Source: Faecalibacillus intestinalis
Lineage (GTDB): Bacteria; Bacillota_I; Bacilli_A; Erysipelotrichales; Coprobacillaceae
Direction: 5' to 3'
Length of the DNA stretch: 64,000 nucleotides
NCBI RefSeq assembly: GCF_003024685.1
Contig: NZ_PYLQ01000005.1
Span: forward strand, 1-64,000
Part shown: positions 36,878 to 45,168 of the stretch, in pieces
How positions within the stretch are numbered: position 1 is the first letter of the stretch
Layout of the letters: every line of letters starts with the position of its first letter
The notes under the pieces: generated by a model
Databases searched by the model: none
Seen by the model: only the letters and a program-made list of their open reading frames with translations
Told to the model about the DNA's origin: nothing
Translations under genes and position numbers: made by a program

Positions 36878-38311
36878 CTACATTAGTATTTCATTTAATA
36901 TTTCAGCAATAAATTGAACTTCAGTTCCTATAATGATTTGTATTTCATGCTCACTTGCTTCAACAATATGAGAAAAATTCATCTTTGATAGAGTCTGTTT
37001 ATCTATTATTGAGATATCTTTAACTTCTACACGTAAACGCGTAATACAATGATCAACACTTATAATATTCTTTTTACCACCTAATGCTTCAAATAATTGA
37101 ATAGCAATTTCATCAAAATTATTTTCGACTTTCTCTACTTTCTTTACCTCATTTTCTTCTCTTCCAGGTGTCATAATATTATAACGTGTAATCAATACTC
37201 TAAAAACAATGTAATAAATCAATCCGCATATAATTCCTAAAGGAATTAAAAATAAAATATTATTAGCAAATGGTGATTTAAAACTTAAAACATAATCTAT
37301 AAGTCCTGCAGAAAAACCAAACCCTGCCATCCATTTAAAAGTTGCTGCAATAAAAAGCATCATCCCTGTAAGTAAAGCATGAATTAAATAAAGTGTTGGT
37401 GCTACAAACATAAAAGCAAACTCAAGTGGTTCAGTCACACCTGTAAAAAACGATGCTAAAGAAGCCGAAAATAAGATAGCACCTACTTTTTTCTTATTCT
37501 CTTTTCTAGCACAACGATACATAGCTAGAGCAGCTCCAGGAAGACCAAACATCATTACTGGGAAAAATCCCGCTTGATACATTCCTGTTACACCTTTAAC
37601 ACCACCGGAAATTGTTCCCCAGAATTTTCCAATATCATTAATACCAGTAACATCAAACCAAAATACAGAATTGAGAGCATGATGTAAACCAGTAGGAATC
37701 AATAAACGATTTAAAACACCATAGATTCCTGCACTTAGAGGTCCAAAATTAGCGATTTCTTTTCCAAACCAAATAAAAAAGTGATAACACATTGGCCAAA
37801 TATCAATAAATATTAAAGATATCAAAAGTGTAATTCCTATAGAAACAATGGAAGCAAATCTCTTTCCATCAAAAAAAGCTAAAAACTGAGGTAATCTTTT
37901 TTGATCAAACTTTTGAAAAGAAATAGCCACAATCAAACCTACCAAAATACCAATAAAAGCACTTTGCGTATTATGAAAAGCTAAATCCACAGCATATTCT
38001 GGAATTTGCAATATTAATGCGATGCATTTAGATGATAGAATTGTTGTCATCATCATATAACAAGCAAGAGCACTTAACACTATTGCTGTATCTCTTTTTT
38101 TAGACATTTCCATAGCAACAGCTATCGCAAATAAAATGGGAAGGTTATCTATAATTGCTCCACCAGCAGCAATGAGTAAAGCAGCAATTGGGTTATGTAT
38201 ACCCCATCCAGTAGGATCAATCCAATACCCAATTCCTTTAAGTAGTGCTGCTATAGGCATGATTGAAACAGGTAACATGAGTGATTTACCTAATCTTTGT
38301 AAATATTTCAT
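36878..38311 (-). CDS. PTS EIIBC permease, glucose/N-acetylglucosamine family
   Basis: A 477-residue permease: EIIC membrane domain (about 1-375, with the GLHHALNSVFWF and GMFLPVMMFGLPGAALAMY-like motifs of the Glc/GlcNAc family) and EIIB domain (about 400-477) with phosphocysteine C422 in DHCITRLR. There is no fused EIIA, so a shared one is needed. The linked hexosaminidases make GlcNAc the likely substrate, but glucose or glucosides cannot be ruled out from sequence. ATG 38311 has AAGGAG upstream; a longer frame overlaps the cre box. Confidence 0.88.
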   Translation of the reverse strand: MKYLQRLGKSLMLPVSIMPIAALLKGIGYWIDPTGWGIHNPIAALLIAAGGAIIDNLPILFAIAVAMEMSKKRDTAIVLSALACYMMMTTILSSKCIALILQIPEYAVDLAFHNTQSAFIGILVGLIVAISFQKFDQKRLPQFLAFFDGKRFASIVSIGITLLISLIFIDIWPMCYHFFIWFGKEIANFGPLSAGIYGVLNRLLIPTGLHHALNSVFWFDVTGINDIGKFWGTISGGVKGVTGMYQAGFFPVMMFGLPGAALAMYRCARKENKKKVGAILFSASLASFFTGVTEPLEFAFMFVAPTLYLIHALLTGMMLFIAATFKWMAGFGFSAGLIDYVLSFKSPFANNILFLIPLGIICGLIYYIVFRVLITRYNIMTPGREENEVKKVEKVENNFDEIAIQLFEALGGKKNIISVDHCITRLRVEVKDISIIDKQTLSKMNFSHIVEASEHEIQIIIGTEVQFIAEILNEILM

Positions 38312-38325
38312 AGCGAACTCCTTTA

Positions 38326-38337
38326 GTAAGCGCTTAC
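38326..38337. promoter_or_regulatory. cre site in the PTS operon leader
   Basis: GTAAGCGCTTAC is a perfect 12-base palindrome with the CcpA core. It lies between the promoter region and the ribosome site, so CcpA would block as a roadblock. Confidence 0.65.
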
Positions 38338-38381
38338 GTATCATGCCAAATAATGCTAAGTAGACACATACGGTAAAGATT

Positions 38382-38402
38382 ATTATACACTTGTCTAGTC
38401 AA
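38382..38402. promoter_or_regulatory. PTS operon promoter region with operator motif TTGTCTAGTCAA
   Basis: A TATAAT is present on the minus strand (38382-38387), but I find no good -35 at the right distance. TTGTCTAGTCAA (38391-38402) matches 11 of 12 positions of the palindrome before the GH84 gene. The promoter may depend on, or be blocked by, the factor that binds this site. Confidence 0.5.
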
Positions 38403-38412
38403 AATAGCTAAT

Positions 38413-38440
38413 AAAAAATACTGCAAAAGCAGTATTTTTT
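38413..38440. terminator. perfect hairpin after the MATE remnant
   Basis: Twelve-base arms AAAAAATACTGC/GCAGTATTTTTT with an AAAA loop. A and T runs allow termination in both directions. It overlaps the stop codon of the MATE pseudogene. Confidence 0.75.
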
Positions 38441-38866
38441 ACTTGAACCATTTTTCTATTTTTATACCATATACAATACCAATTGTATCCGCTAAAATCC
38501 ATCCAATAACAATTGCCCACCAAATCATTTCTAAACCAAATGAAGGCGCTAATAAGTAGGCTAGAAGAACTCTTGTTCCAAGTGAAACAATTGTTAGAAT
38601 CAATGACATTTTCATCTTTTCCTATTTTTTAGCTCCAAAATACATTGAAAATACCGCTTCCCATACATAAACCAATAATAATAGAAGTTAGAAATGTCAT
38701 TAATGCATAACTTGATCCAACAGCAGCTAATGCATTACTACCAATATATTTTCCTACAATATAAGTATCAACTATAAAATTGTTGTAATAAATTCCCTAA
38801 AATCATCGGAATAGAAAATAATAAAATAGACTTTTCTATCTTTCCTTGTGTTAAATCTCTTTCCAT
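38439..38866 (-). pseudogene. MATE transporter remnant with large internal deletion
   Basis: The 5' part reads MERDLTQGKIEKSILLFSIP, a normal MATE start, followed by a stop just after LLQQFYS. After a frame change, IVDTYIVGKYIGSNALAAVG continues the family sequence. It then stops again and jumps straight to a C-terminal segment (MIWWAIVIGWILADTIGIVYG...IEKWFK) near 38442-38615. About 330 residues of the middle are gone. The start overlaps the DNA glycosylase gene by 16 bases. Confidence 0.8.
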
Positions 38867-39330
38867 AAAATCACCTTCCATTTCTCAATTAATTTTTCAA
38901 GTGAATACATGGCATTCGCTGGTGAAGTAGAAGGTAATTGAATAACGGGTAAATTATAATCGAAATATTGATGATAATAACGATTGGCAGCTTTGCCATT
39001 AGTAATGATTTTTTCAACAGGACAATTTTTAACAATTAAATCTAAATCATTGACTTTAACATTGGTAATACTTGAATCACTTGATCCTTTAATGTCACAA
39101 CTTTCAATAACATCCCATAAAGCAAGATGATTTCTAAGTAAAAAAGTTTTCTTCTCTTCAATTGTTTGTGGAACTTCTTCTTGAAATAAAGCAGCTAAAA
39201 CTTTCCAAAAACGATTTTGAGGATGATGATAAAAAAACTTTGCTTCTCTTGATTTTACAGATGGAAAAGATCCTAGAATAAGAATCCTAGAATCTTGATT
39301 ATAAACGGGTTCTATATTATGCTTTGTCAT
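38851..39330 (-). CDS. hypoxanthine/uracil-DNA glycosylase family protein
   Basis: A 159-residue UDG-superfamily protein with ILILGSFPSVKSREAKFFYHHPQNRFWKVL at the N-terminus and LPSTSPAN near the C-terminus. These motifs match family 6 (HDG) enzymes, which excise deaminated adenine (hypoxanthine) from DNA. ATG 39330 is chosen by homology; a start six codons upstream is possible. It overlaps the HAD gene. Confidence 0.82.
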   Translation of the reverse strand: MTKHNIEPVYNQDSRILILGSFPSVKSREAKFFYHHPQNRFWKVLAALFQEEVPQTIEEKKTFLLRNHLALWDVIESCDIKGSSDSSITNVKVNDLDLIVKNCPVEKIITNGKAANRYYHQYFDYNLPVIQLPSTSPANAMYSLEKLIEKWKVILWKEI

Positions 39331-39985
39331 CTTTTTTAACAATAACATCTATTAATTGATCAAGAGAATCATAACATCCTACAGTTAAATCAAGAATATC
39401 TTTAGAATGATGAATCAAATCAGGAATACAAATAACAGGAATATTTCCTGCATGTGCTGCTAAAATTCCATTTTTACTATCTTCTAAAACAAGGGCATCT
39501 TCTTTACTTACCCCTAGCAACTCAACTGCTTTTAAAAAGATATCTGGGGCTGGCTTCCCATGTTGTATTTGGTCACCACCAATAATGGCATTAAAATAAT
39601 GATCAACTTTAATACTCTTTAAATTAGATAAAACACGTTCATAACGTGTTGAAGAAGCCACTGCCATTTTAATATTTTTCTTTTTTAAATCTTCTAATAA
39701 ATCATATAAACCTTTTTTTACTTCTAAAGGATGACTATTAAAATATTCTTTTCTTAATTGATCTCGATAATCTTTAATCTTTTGATAAGGATAATCTTCA
39801 CCAAAAACACTATGATAATAAGCTTTTGATGTCTTTTCATTTGTACCAATCAAATGATAAAACATTTCTTCAGTAATTTCATAACCAAATTTTTCATGAG
39901 ATGTTTTCACTAACATCTTTCCTACAGGTTCTGTATCAATCATCAAACCATCCATATCAAAAATAACAGCATTTAATTCTAACAT
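39317..39985 (-). CDS. HAD-superfamily IA phosphatase / phosphoglucomutase-like
   Basis: A 222-residue HAD hydrolase. Motif I FDMDGLMIDTEP (catalytic Asp 10 and 12), motif II VASST, motif III KPAPDIFL and motif IV VLEDSKNG are all intact. The cap is helical, like beta-phosphoglucomutase, but the GL(M)IDTEP form suggests a sugar-phosphate phosphatase. The substrate is unknown. It overlaps the glycosylase gene and follows the MFS gene by one base, so the three are co-transcribed. Confidence 0.88.
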   Translation of the reverse strand: MLELNAVIFDMDGLMIDTEPVGKMLVKTSHEKFGYEITEEMFYHLIGTNEKTSKAYYHSVFGEDYPYQKIKDYRDQLRKEYFNSHPLEVKKGLYDLLEDLKKKNIKMAVASSTRYERVLSNLKSIKVDHYFNAIIGGDQIQHGKPAPDIFLKAVELLGVSKEDALVLEDSKNGILAAHAGNIPVICIPDLIHHSKDILDLTVGCYDSLDQLIDVIVKKDDKA

Positions 39986-39986
39986 A

Positions 39987-41150
39987 CTACACTCTCACTT
40001 TCCTAGGCATTCTAAAGAAAAGTGTCACTACAAAAGCAATCGTAATTCCTGCAAATAAGAATAAATAGAAACCATTCATTCCTATGGAATCAATAATTCT
40101 ACCTCCAATTAATTGGAAAAGCATTGCACCTACGCCTTTACCAAGCATAGCTTGAATTCCATAGGCTGTAGAGACATATTCTTCTTTTACTAAAACCATT
40201 ACTAATCTTACAGTAATCATCGTAAAGAGTACAGTAGAAAAACCTTTAAATACAAAAACATAAATAATCATATTAACAGAAGGTAAAGTTGCATACCATG
40301 CAAAATTGATCATTGACATGATAATCGCAAACATCATGATATAACGATAAGGTATCTTTTTAATGATATAGTCTGTTGCTAGAATCATCGGAATTTCAAA
40401 TAATGTCGCAAAAAGTTGGTAGGTTCCTACTTGTGAAGCTGTTCCACCTTGAGATTTAATAAATAATGATAAATAGTTAAAGTTTGTGGAGCATGCTCCC
40501 CAAAAGAAAAATGAAATCACTAGAAAGAGCATAAATGGTATATTATGAACAAGCCCTTTCATAACAACAACTGTCGATAATTTATTTTCTTCTTTTTCGG
40601 GAACTTCTGAAAGCTTTGGATCAGAAACCATATAAATACAAATAATGGTAATTAATGTTCCTAAAATACCAGCCATGAAGTTAGCAAATGGTGAAATATA
40701 TTGATATAAAAGTCCACTGACTTGTGCCATAATGGCATAACCTACAGAACCCCATAAACGAATCTTACCAAATTGATAAGGTGAAGAAACACCAATACGA
40801 TCTGTTAAAGGAGTAACAGCATTCATAAAAGATACTGCTAAACCTGATGATAAAAGTAAAATCCAAAAATTACGACTAATTGCAAAAATAAACATACAAA
40901 GTATATTCGCAAATGATAATAAAATAGATACTTTTCTTGGTGATTGCCACTTATCTGCCAAGTATCCAAAAAATGGTTGTGTTGCAATAGATAAAAGTGG
41001 TGCAAAGGATACAATGTAAGCAATTTGTGAGGCTGACATTCCTATATCTTGACAATACATTGACAAAACAACTGTAAAGGCACCATACCCTAAATAAAAA
41101 AAACATGAAATACCTGCATGAAATAAATAATGATCTCTTAATTTACTCAT
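39987..41150 (-). CDS. MFS transporter, MFS_1_like (LacY/NupG-type)
   Basis: A 387-residue, twelve-helix permease. It has the YLGYGAFTVVLSMYCQDIGMSASQIA start and GYLADKW loop of the MFS_1_like group, which includes nucleoside and oligosaccharide:H+ symporters. The substrate cannot be assigned. It heads a three-gene unit with the HAD phosphatase and the DNA glycosylase, which hints at nucleoside or sugar uptake. Confidence 0.82.
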   Translation of the reverse strand: MSKLRDHYLFHAGISCFFYLGYGAFTVVLSMYCQDIGMSASQIAYIVSFAPLLSIATQPFFGYLADKWQSPRKVSILLSFANILCMFIFAISRNFWILLLSSGLAVSFMNAVTPLTDRIGVSSPYQFGKIRLWGSVGYAIMAQVSGLLYQYISPFANFMAGILGTLITIICIYMVSDPKLSEVPEKEENKLSTVVVMKGLVHNIPFMLFLVISFFFWGACSTNFNYLSLFIKSQGGTASQVGTYQLFATLFEIPMILATDYIIKKIPYRYIMMFAIIMSMINFAWYATLPSVNMIIYVFVFKGFSTVLFTMITVRLVMVLVKEEYVSTAYGIQAMLGKGVGAMLFQLIGGRIIDSIGMNGFYLFLFAGITIAFVVTLFFRMPRKVRV

Positions 41151-41195
41151 ATAAGCCCTCCCTCGTAAAAGACATTATATAGAATATCTTTAAAA

Positions 41196-41234
41196 GAAAA
41201 GAAGTCTTTTCATTTTTTGAAAGACTTCTTTATT
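41196..41234 (-). terminator. terminator of the MATE/cytidylate-kinase-like gene
   Basis: Eleven-base arms (41199-41209 with 41220-41230) and a T-rich run on the minus strand. The hairpin overlaps the stop codon at 41230. Confidence 0.75.
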
Positions 41235-42279
41235 TATTTAAAGATTTAACATAGTTACAAATAATATCTTTGATTGTTTCATTTCCTAATTTACAATCTA
41301 AACATAAATCATAGTTTGATTTATCACCCCATGTTTTATTAGAAATAACTTCATAATAACTTTTTCTAGAATGATCCGATTTATGAATATATCGAAGAGC
41401 ATCCTCATGACTATCATGATAAATTTCCATTACTTTATTTAGACGATATTCTAAAGGAGCATATAAGAAGATTCTTACTAATTTTTCATCTTCTTTTAAA
41501 ATATAATCTGCAGCTCTTCCAACAATAACACAATTTCCTTTCTTCGCAATTTCTTTAATAACATTTGATAAAAGAATAATTGAATTTTTATTGATGTCTA
41601 ATGATAAGAATTGACTATAAATATAATCTTCACTTTCTTTATTACTTACAAATCCATGTTTAAGAGCAAATTCTTTGATTCTTTCTTTATCATAAAATTC
41701 AATGTTTAATTCTTTAGCGACTTGTCTCGCAATTTCTTTTCCATTTGTGCCATGTTCTCTTGAAATAGCAATTACTAAATTATTTGTTATAATTTCATTT
41801 TTAATAGAACTTATTCTTTCATTATATGATTTTTTCAAGATAATAAATGAAACAATAACTGTCAACAATTCAGAAATTGGAAATGTCCACCAAACAAGTG
41901 TTGCTACATTTTCTGTTAAAGTAAAGAAGTAGGCTATTGGAAATACAAAAATAACCAAGCGAAGTAAAGCAATAATTAAAGGTCTAATGGCATAACCAAT
42001 AGATTGTAAGACACCTTGAATCGCGACAGAAATACCCATAAAAACAAATCCCAGACTTGCTATATGTAAAGCTGTACTACAAATATCAATCATTTCTTGT
42101 GTACTTCCTGATAATCCAAATAATTGTGATAATGGATGAGCAAGAAGTTCAAATAATAAAGTAATCATTAAAGAAACAATGATTGTATCAACAATACCAA
42201 ACTTAATACATTCATCTATTCTTTTTCTATCTTTCATTCCATAATTAAAAGATAAAATGGAAATAATTGTATTAGACAA
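41230..42279 (-). pseudogene. 5'-truncated fusion of MATE transporter half and cytidylate-kinase-like domain
   Basis: Residues 1 to about 160 are the C-terminal half of a MATE transporter (starting ...FFSAFGLSNTIISILSFNYG, frame open upstream to about 42300). Residues about 168-345 are a complete cytidylate-kinase-like domain (AISREHGTNGKEIARQVAKEL, CVIVGRAADYIL, RIFLYAPLEYRL, KTWGDKSNYDLCLD). The first half of the transporter is missing: the sequence joins transposase DNA at about 42285-42310. The only available start is a TTG without a clear ribosome site, so the gene is probably dead or makes just the kinase part. Confidence 0.75.
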
Positions 42280-43789
42280 TCCAAATGCTGAAAAGAAAAT
42301 GGAAAAAGAAGTCCAAAAGAAAACTGAAAAACTTATTTCCGATATTTCTCCTGAAAAATATCTTGTCTATTTCCCTCTGGCCAATATCCTTAATAACCTG
42401 GATGTTGAACAGCACTTTGGCTTCTTACAGTCCAACAGGAATTTTCAGTTCAATGTCTTTGACATTTTTTCATCACTTGTATTTGCCAGAGCTGTTGCGC
42501 CCTGTTCTAAATACAAGACTTTTCATGATGTTCTTCCTTCTTTATTTAAGGAAATGAACTATTCCTATGATCAGCTTCTTGACGCTGTAGAATTCGTTGG
42601 CAGCGAATATGAAAAGCTGGTTGAAATATTTACTGTAGCCACCAAAGAAAACTATGGTACGGATACTTCTCATTCTTTTTTTGACTGTACCAACTTCTTC
42701 TTTGAAATCGATAAGGAAAATGACTTTCAAAGACGCGGTCCATCCAAAGAGAATAAAAATGATTCTATTGTTGGTATGGGGCTCCTCCTTGATGCCAATA
42801 TAATTCCTATCGGCAAGAAGATGTATCCTGGAAACGAATCTGAAAAACCAATATTGAGAAACATCATTCAGGATATGAAAAATCAAAACAATATCTCTGG
42901 AAGAACTATTCAGATAGCCGATAAAGGGCTGAACTGCGCAAGAAATATAATACAGGCAGTCAATAACAGTGATGGATATATATTTTCAAAATCTGTAAAA
43001 CAGCTTTCTGAAAAAGAAAAGGTATGGGTACTTCTTAATAATGATTATAAAGATGTAAAGGATGAATATGGAAATACAGTATACAGATACAAGTCATGTA
43101 TTGAAGATTTTGACTATTCTTATAAAGATGATGATGGTAAGATTGTCAAAAAAACAATAAGAGAAAAAAGAGTCTGTACCTACAATCCAAAACTTGCAAG
43201 AAAAAAACTTATGGAAATCGATAAGATGGTTGAAAAAGCAAGAAATTTAAAAACATATTCCGCTAAAAAAAGTGAATATGGAGAATCTGGAAAATATATA
43301 ACTATTACATCAAACGATGGTGATCATCCTATAGTAACATTAAATGAAGAAGCAATAAAAAAAGACAGAGACCTTGCAGGATATAATATGCTTGTTACTT
43401 CTGAAATAAAAATGAAGGATGTTGAAATATATGATGCCTATCATAACTTGTGGAGAATCGAAGAGTCATTTAGAGTAATGAAAAGTGAACTTGATGCACG
43501 TCCTGTATATCTTCAAAAAGAAAACAGTATCAAGGGACATTTCTTAATATGTTATGTTACGATTTTACTTACAAGAATATTACAGTTCAAAGTTCTGGAT
43601 AATAAATACAGCACATCAAAAATATGTGAATTCTATAGAAATTTTAGGCTAGTCAAAGTAAATGATAAAAAATACATCAATATAACTCGAGCTTCTGAAT
43701 TCATAACAGAACTTGGCAAAAAACTCAATCAGCCACTTACAAATTACTATCTTGCAGATAGACAAATAAAAATGATGCATGCTCGCTAG
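42257..43789 (+). CDS. IS1634-like (IS4-group DDE) transposase, N-terminally truncated
   Basis: A 510-codon frame. The DDE catalytic residues lie in FDCTNFFFE, IADKGLN and WRIEESFRVMKSEL, as in IS1634-type transposases. Family members usually begin with a further 60-80 residues. Here the first ~14 codons (to the ATG at 42299) are antisense of the MATE gene, so the 5' end is lost at the junction. GC content and codon use are above those of the flanking host DNA on the left. Probably inactive. Confidence 0.8.
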   Translation: MEIIVLDNPNAEKKMEKEVQKKTEKLISDISPEKYLVYFPLANILNNLDVEQHFGFLQSNRNFQFNVFDIFSSLVFARAVAPCSKYKTFHDVLPSLFKEMNYSYDQLLDAVEFVGSEYEKLVEIFTVATKENYGTDTSHSFFDCTNFFFEIDKENDFQRRGPSKENKNDSIVGMGLLLDANIIPIGKKMYPGNESEKPILRNIIQDMKNQNNISGRTIQIADKGLNCARNIIQAVNNSDGYIFSKSVKQLSEKEKVWVLLNNDYKDVKDEYGNTVYRYKSCIEDFDYSYKDDDGKIVKKTIREKRVCTYNPKLARKKLMEIDKMVEKARNLKTYSAKKSEYGESGKYITITSNDGDHPIVTLNEEAIKKDRDLAGYNMLVTSEIKMKDVEIYDAYHNLWRIEESFRVMKSELDARPVYLQKENSIKGHFLICYVTILLTRILQFKVLDNKYSTSKICEFYRNFRLVKVNDKKYINITRASEFITELGKKLNQPLTNYYLADRQIKMMHAR

Positions 43790-43960
43790 GTTAACGAGTT
43801 AGCACCATTTTTTTGTCTTGAACTTCTAAAGTCAGGTAGTATATGAATTATTCGTGTAAAAATCAATGTATTTTTATCGTTTTTTTACACTAAACTACAC
43901 GAACTTTTCTTAATTTTTTACATTATTCTACACATAAGCACTTCAATGGTCTGACTTAAT
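42300..43960 (+). mobile_element. IS1634-like element, left end missing, right end undefined
   Basis: This spans the transposase and the AT-rich tail 43790-43960. The tail holds a hairpin-like GCTCGCTAGGTTAACGAGTTAGC region followed by T7, and a GTGTAAAAA/TTTTTACAC inverted repeat (about 43854-43892). I could not identify paired terminal inverted repeats or a target duplication, consistent with a truncated element. It forms the left border of the foreign block. Confidence 0.5.
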
Positions 43961-43968
43961 TGTCTTTA

Positions 43969-45131
43969 TTAAACCTCCAGCTCTGCCGGATCTACACCCT
44001 GTTTTTTCAGCTTCAAATACACAATTTCCCGGAACAATGCATATGCCACCGACACAATCGGTATAAATATCAGCATTCCAACTACTCCCATAAGGCTGCC
44101 TCCGATGCTGACCGCTGCCAGCACCCAGATGGACGGCAACCCTACAGAATTACCTACCACATGCGGATAAATCAGGTTCCCTTCTATCTGCTGAAGCACA
44201 AGAAACAACACGATGAACATAAGTGCCTTCATCGGATCGACCATGAAGATTAAAAATGCTCCCTCCGCACAGCCAAGAAATGCTCCAAAGATCGGTATCA
44301 GTGCGGTAAATGCGATAAAGATTCACACTAGCAGTGCATACGGCAGCCGGAAGATTGTCATGGCCAATACGAACATGCTTCCGAGAATCACAGCCTCCAG
44401 GCACTGTCCGGTCAGGAAGCTTGAAAATGTGCTGTAAGTAAGGGAAGAGACTTCCACCACAGCCTCCGCACGACCTCTTCGTACGAATGCAAACAGTACC
44501 TTTTTCGCCTGTATCCCAAGCTTTTTCTTCTGCAGCAAAATATAAATTGCAAATAAAAAAGCTATGACAAATGTTGAAACTCCGCTGATAATGCTTTTTG
44601 CAGCGGTGAGTGTCGAACTCAGCATATTTCCAGCACCATTATTCAGGAAATCAATCAGTGTCTCCACAATCTTGTCCCAGTCAAACTGTACACTGTTGAT
44701 CAGTTCGACAACCTCCTTGTTTCCATGAAAGACCTCTTTTCCCCCCACGCCTGTGCATGTGGGATGAACTGGGTAATACTCTGCCCCAGATTTCCAAATG
44801 TATTTACAAGCTGAGGTACAACACCAAAGATTACTACCGTCAACACGCCAACTACGATACAAAGTACACTCAACAGACTCACCGGTCTTGCAAGCTTATC
44901 TGACACTTTATTTTTTCTTACTTTTTCCATAAACAAGTGCCGCTCGATAAAGTTCATCGGTACATTCAATACAAACGCAATGGCTCCTCCAAGCAGAAAC
45001 GGAAAGATCAGATGTCCCACATATCCCAGTACCTCCAACACCTCTTCATATTTCCACAGCACCACGATCAGCAGTGCTGTGAACAAAATCAGCTTCCGGA
45101 TTTTCCGCATATTTTCCTTATTCAGTTCCAT
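43969..45131 (-). pseudogene. AI-2E/PerM-family transporter gene, frameshifted and with a nonsense codon
   Basis: Three consecutive frames rebuild one permease. The N-terminal part starts MELNKENMRKIRKLILFTALL. A frameshift follows, explained by one base missing in the G6 run at 44741-44746. The middle runs to YALLV, then an in-frame TGA (44323-44325) stands where the family has Gly, and the C-terminal part ends DPAELEV. A seven-G run would restore the first break. The DNA is clearly GC-richer than the chromosome. It lies 37 bases downstream of the P-type ATPase, perhaps under the same riboswitch. Confidence 0.85.
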
Positions 45132-45168
45132 TCAATTCCTTCCTTTATTCAATATCCTGTCAAATCCT

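Noticed and set aside
38382-38402. TTGACT and TATAAT as a standard promoter for the PTS operon
   Set aside because: They are only nine bases apart, too close for a sigma-A promoter; the TTGACT is part of the operator palindrome instead.
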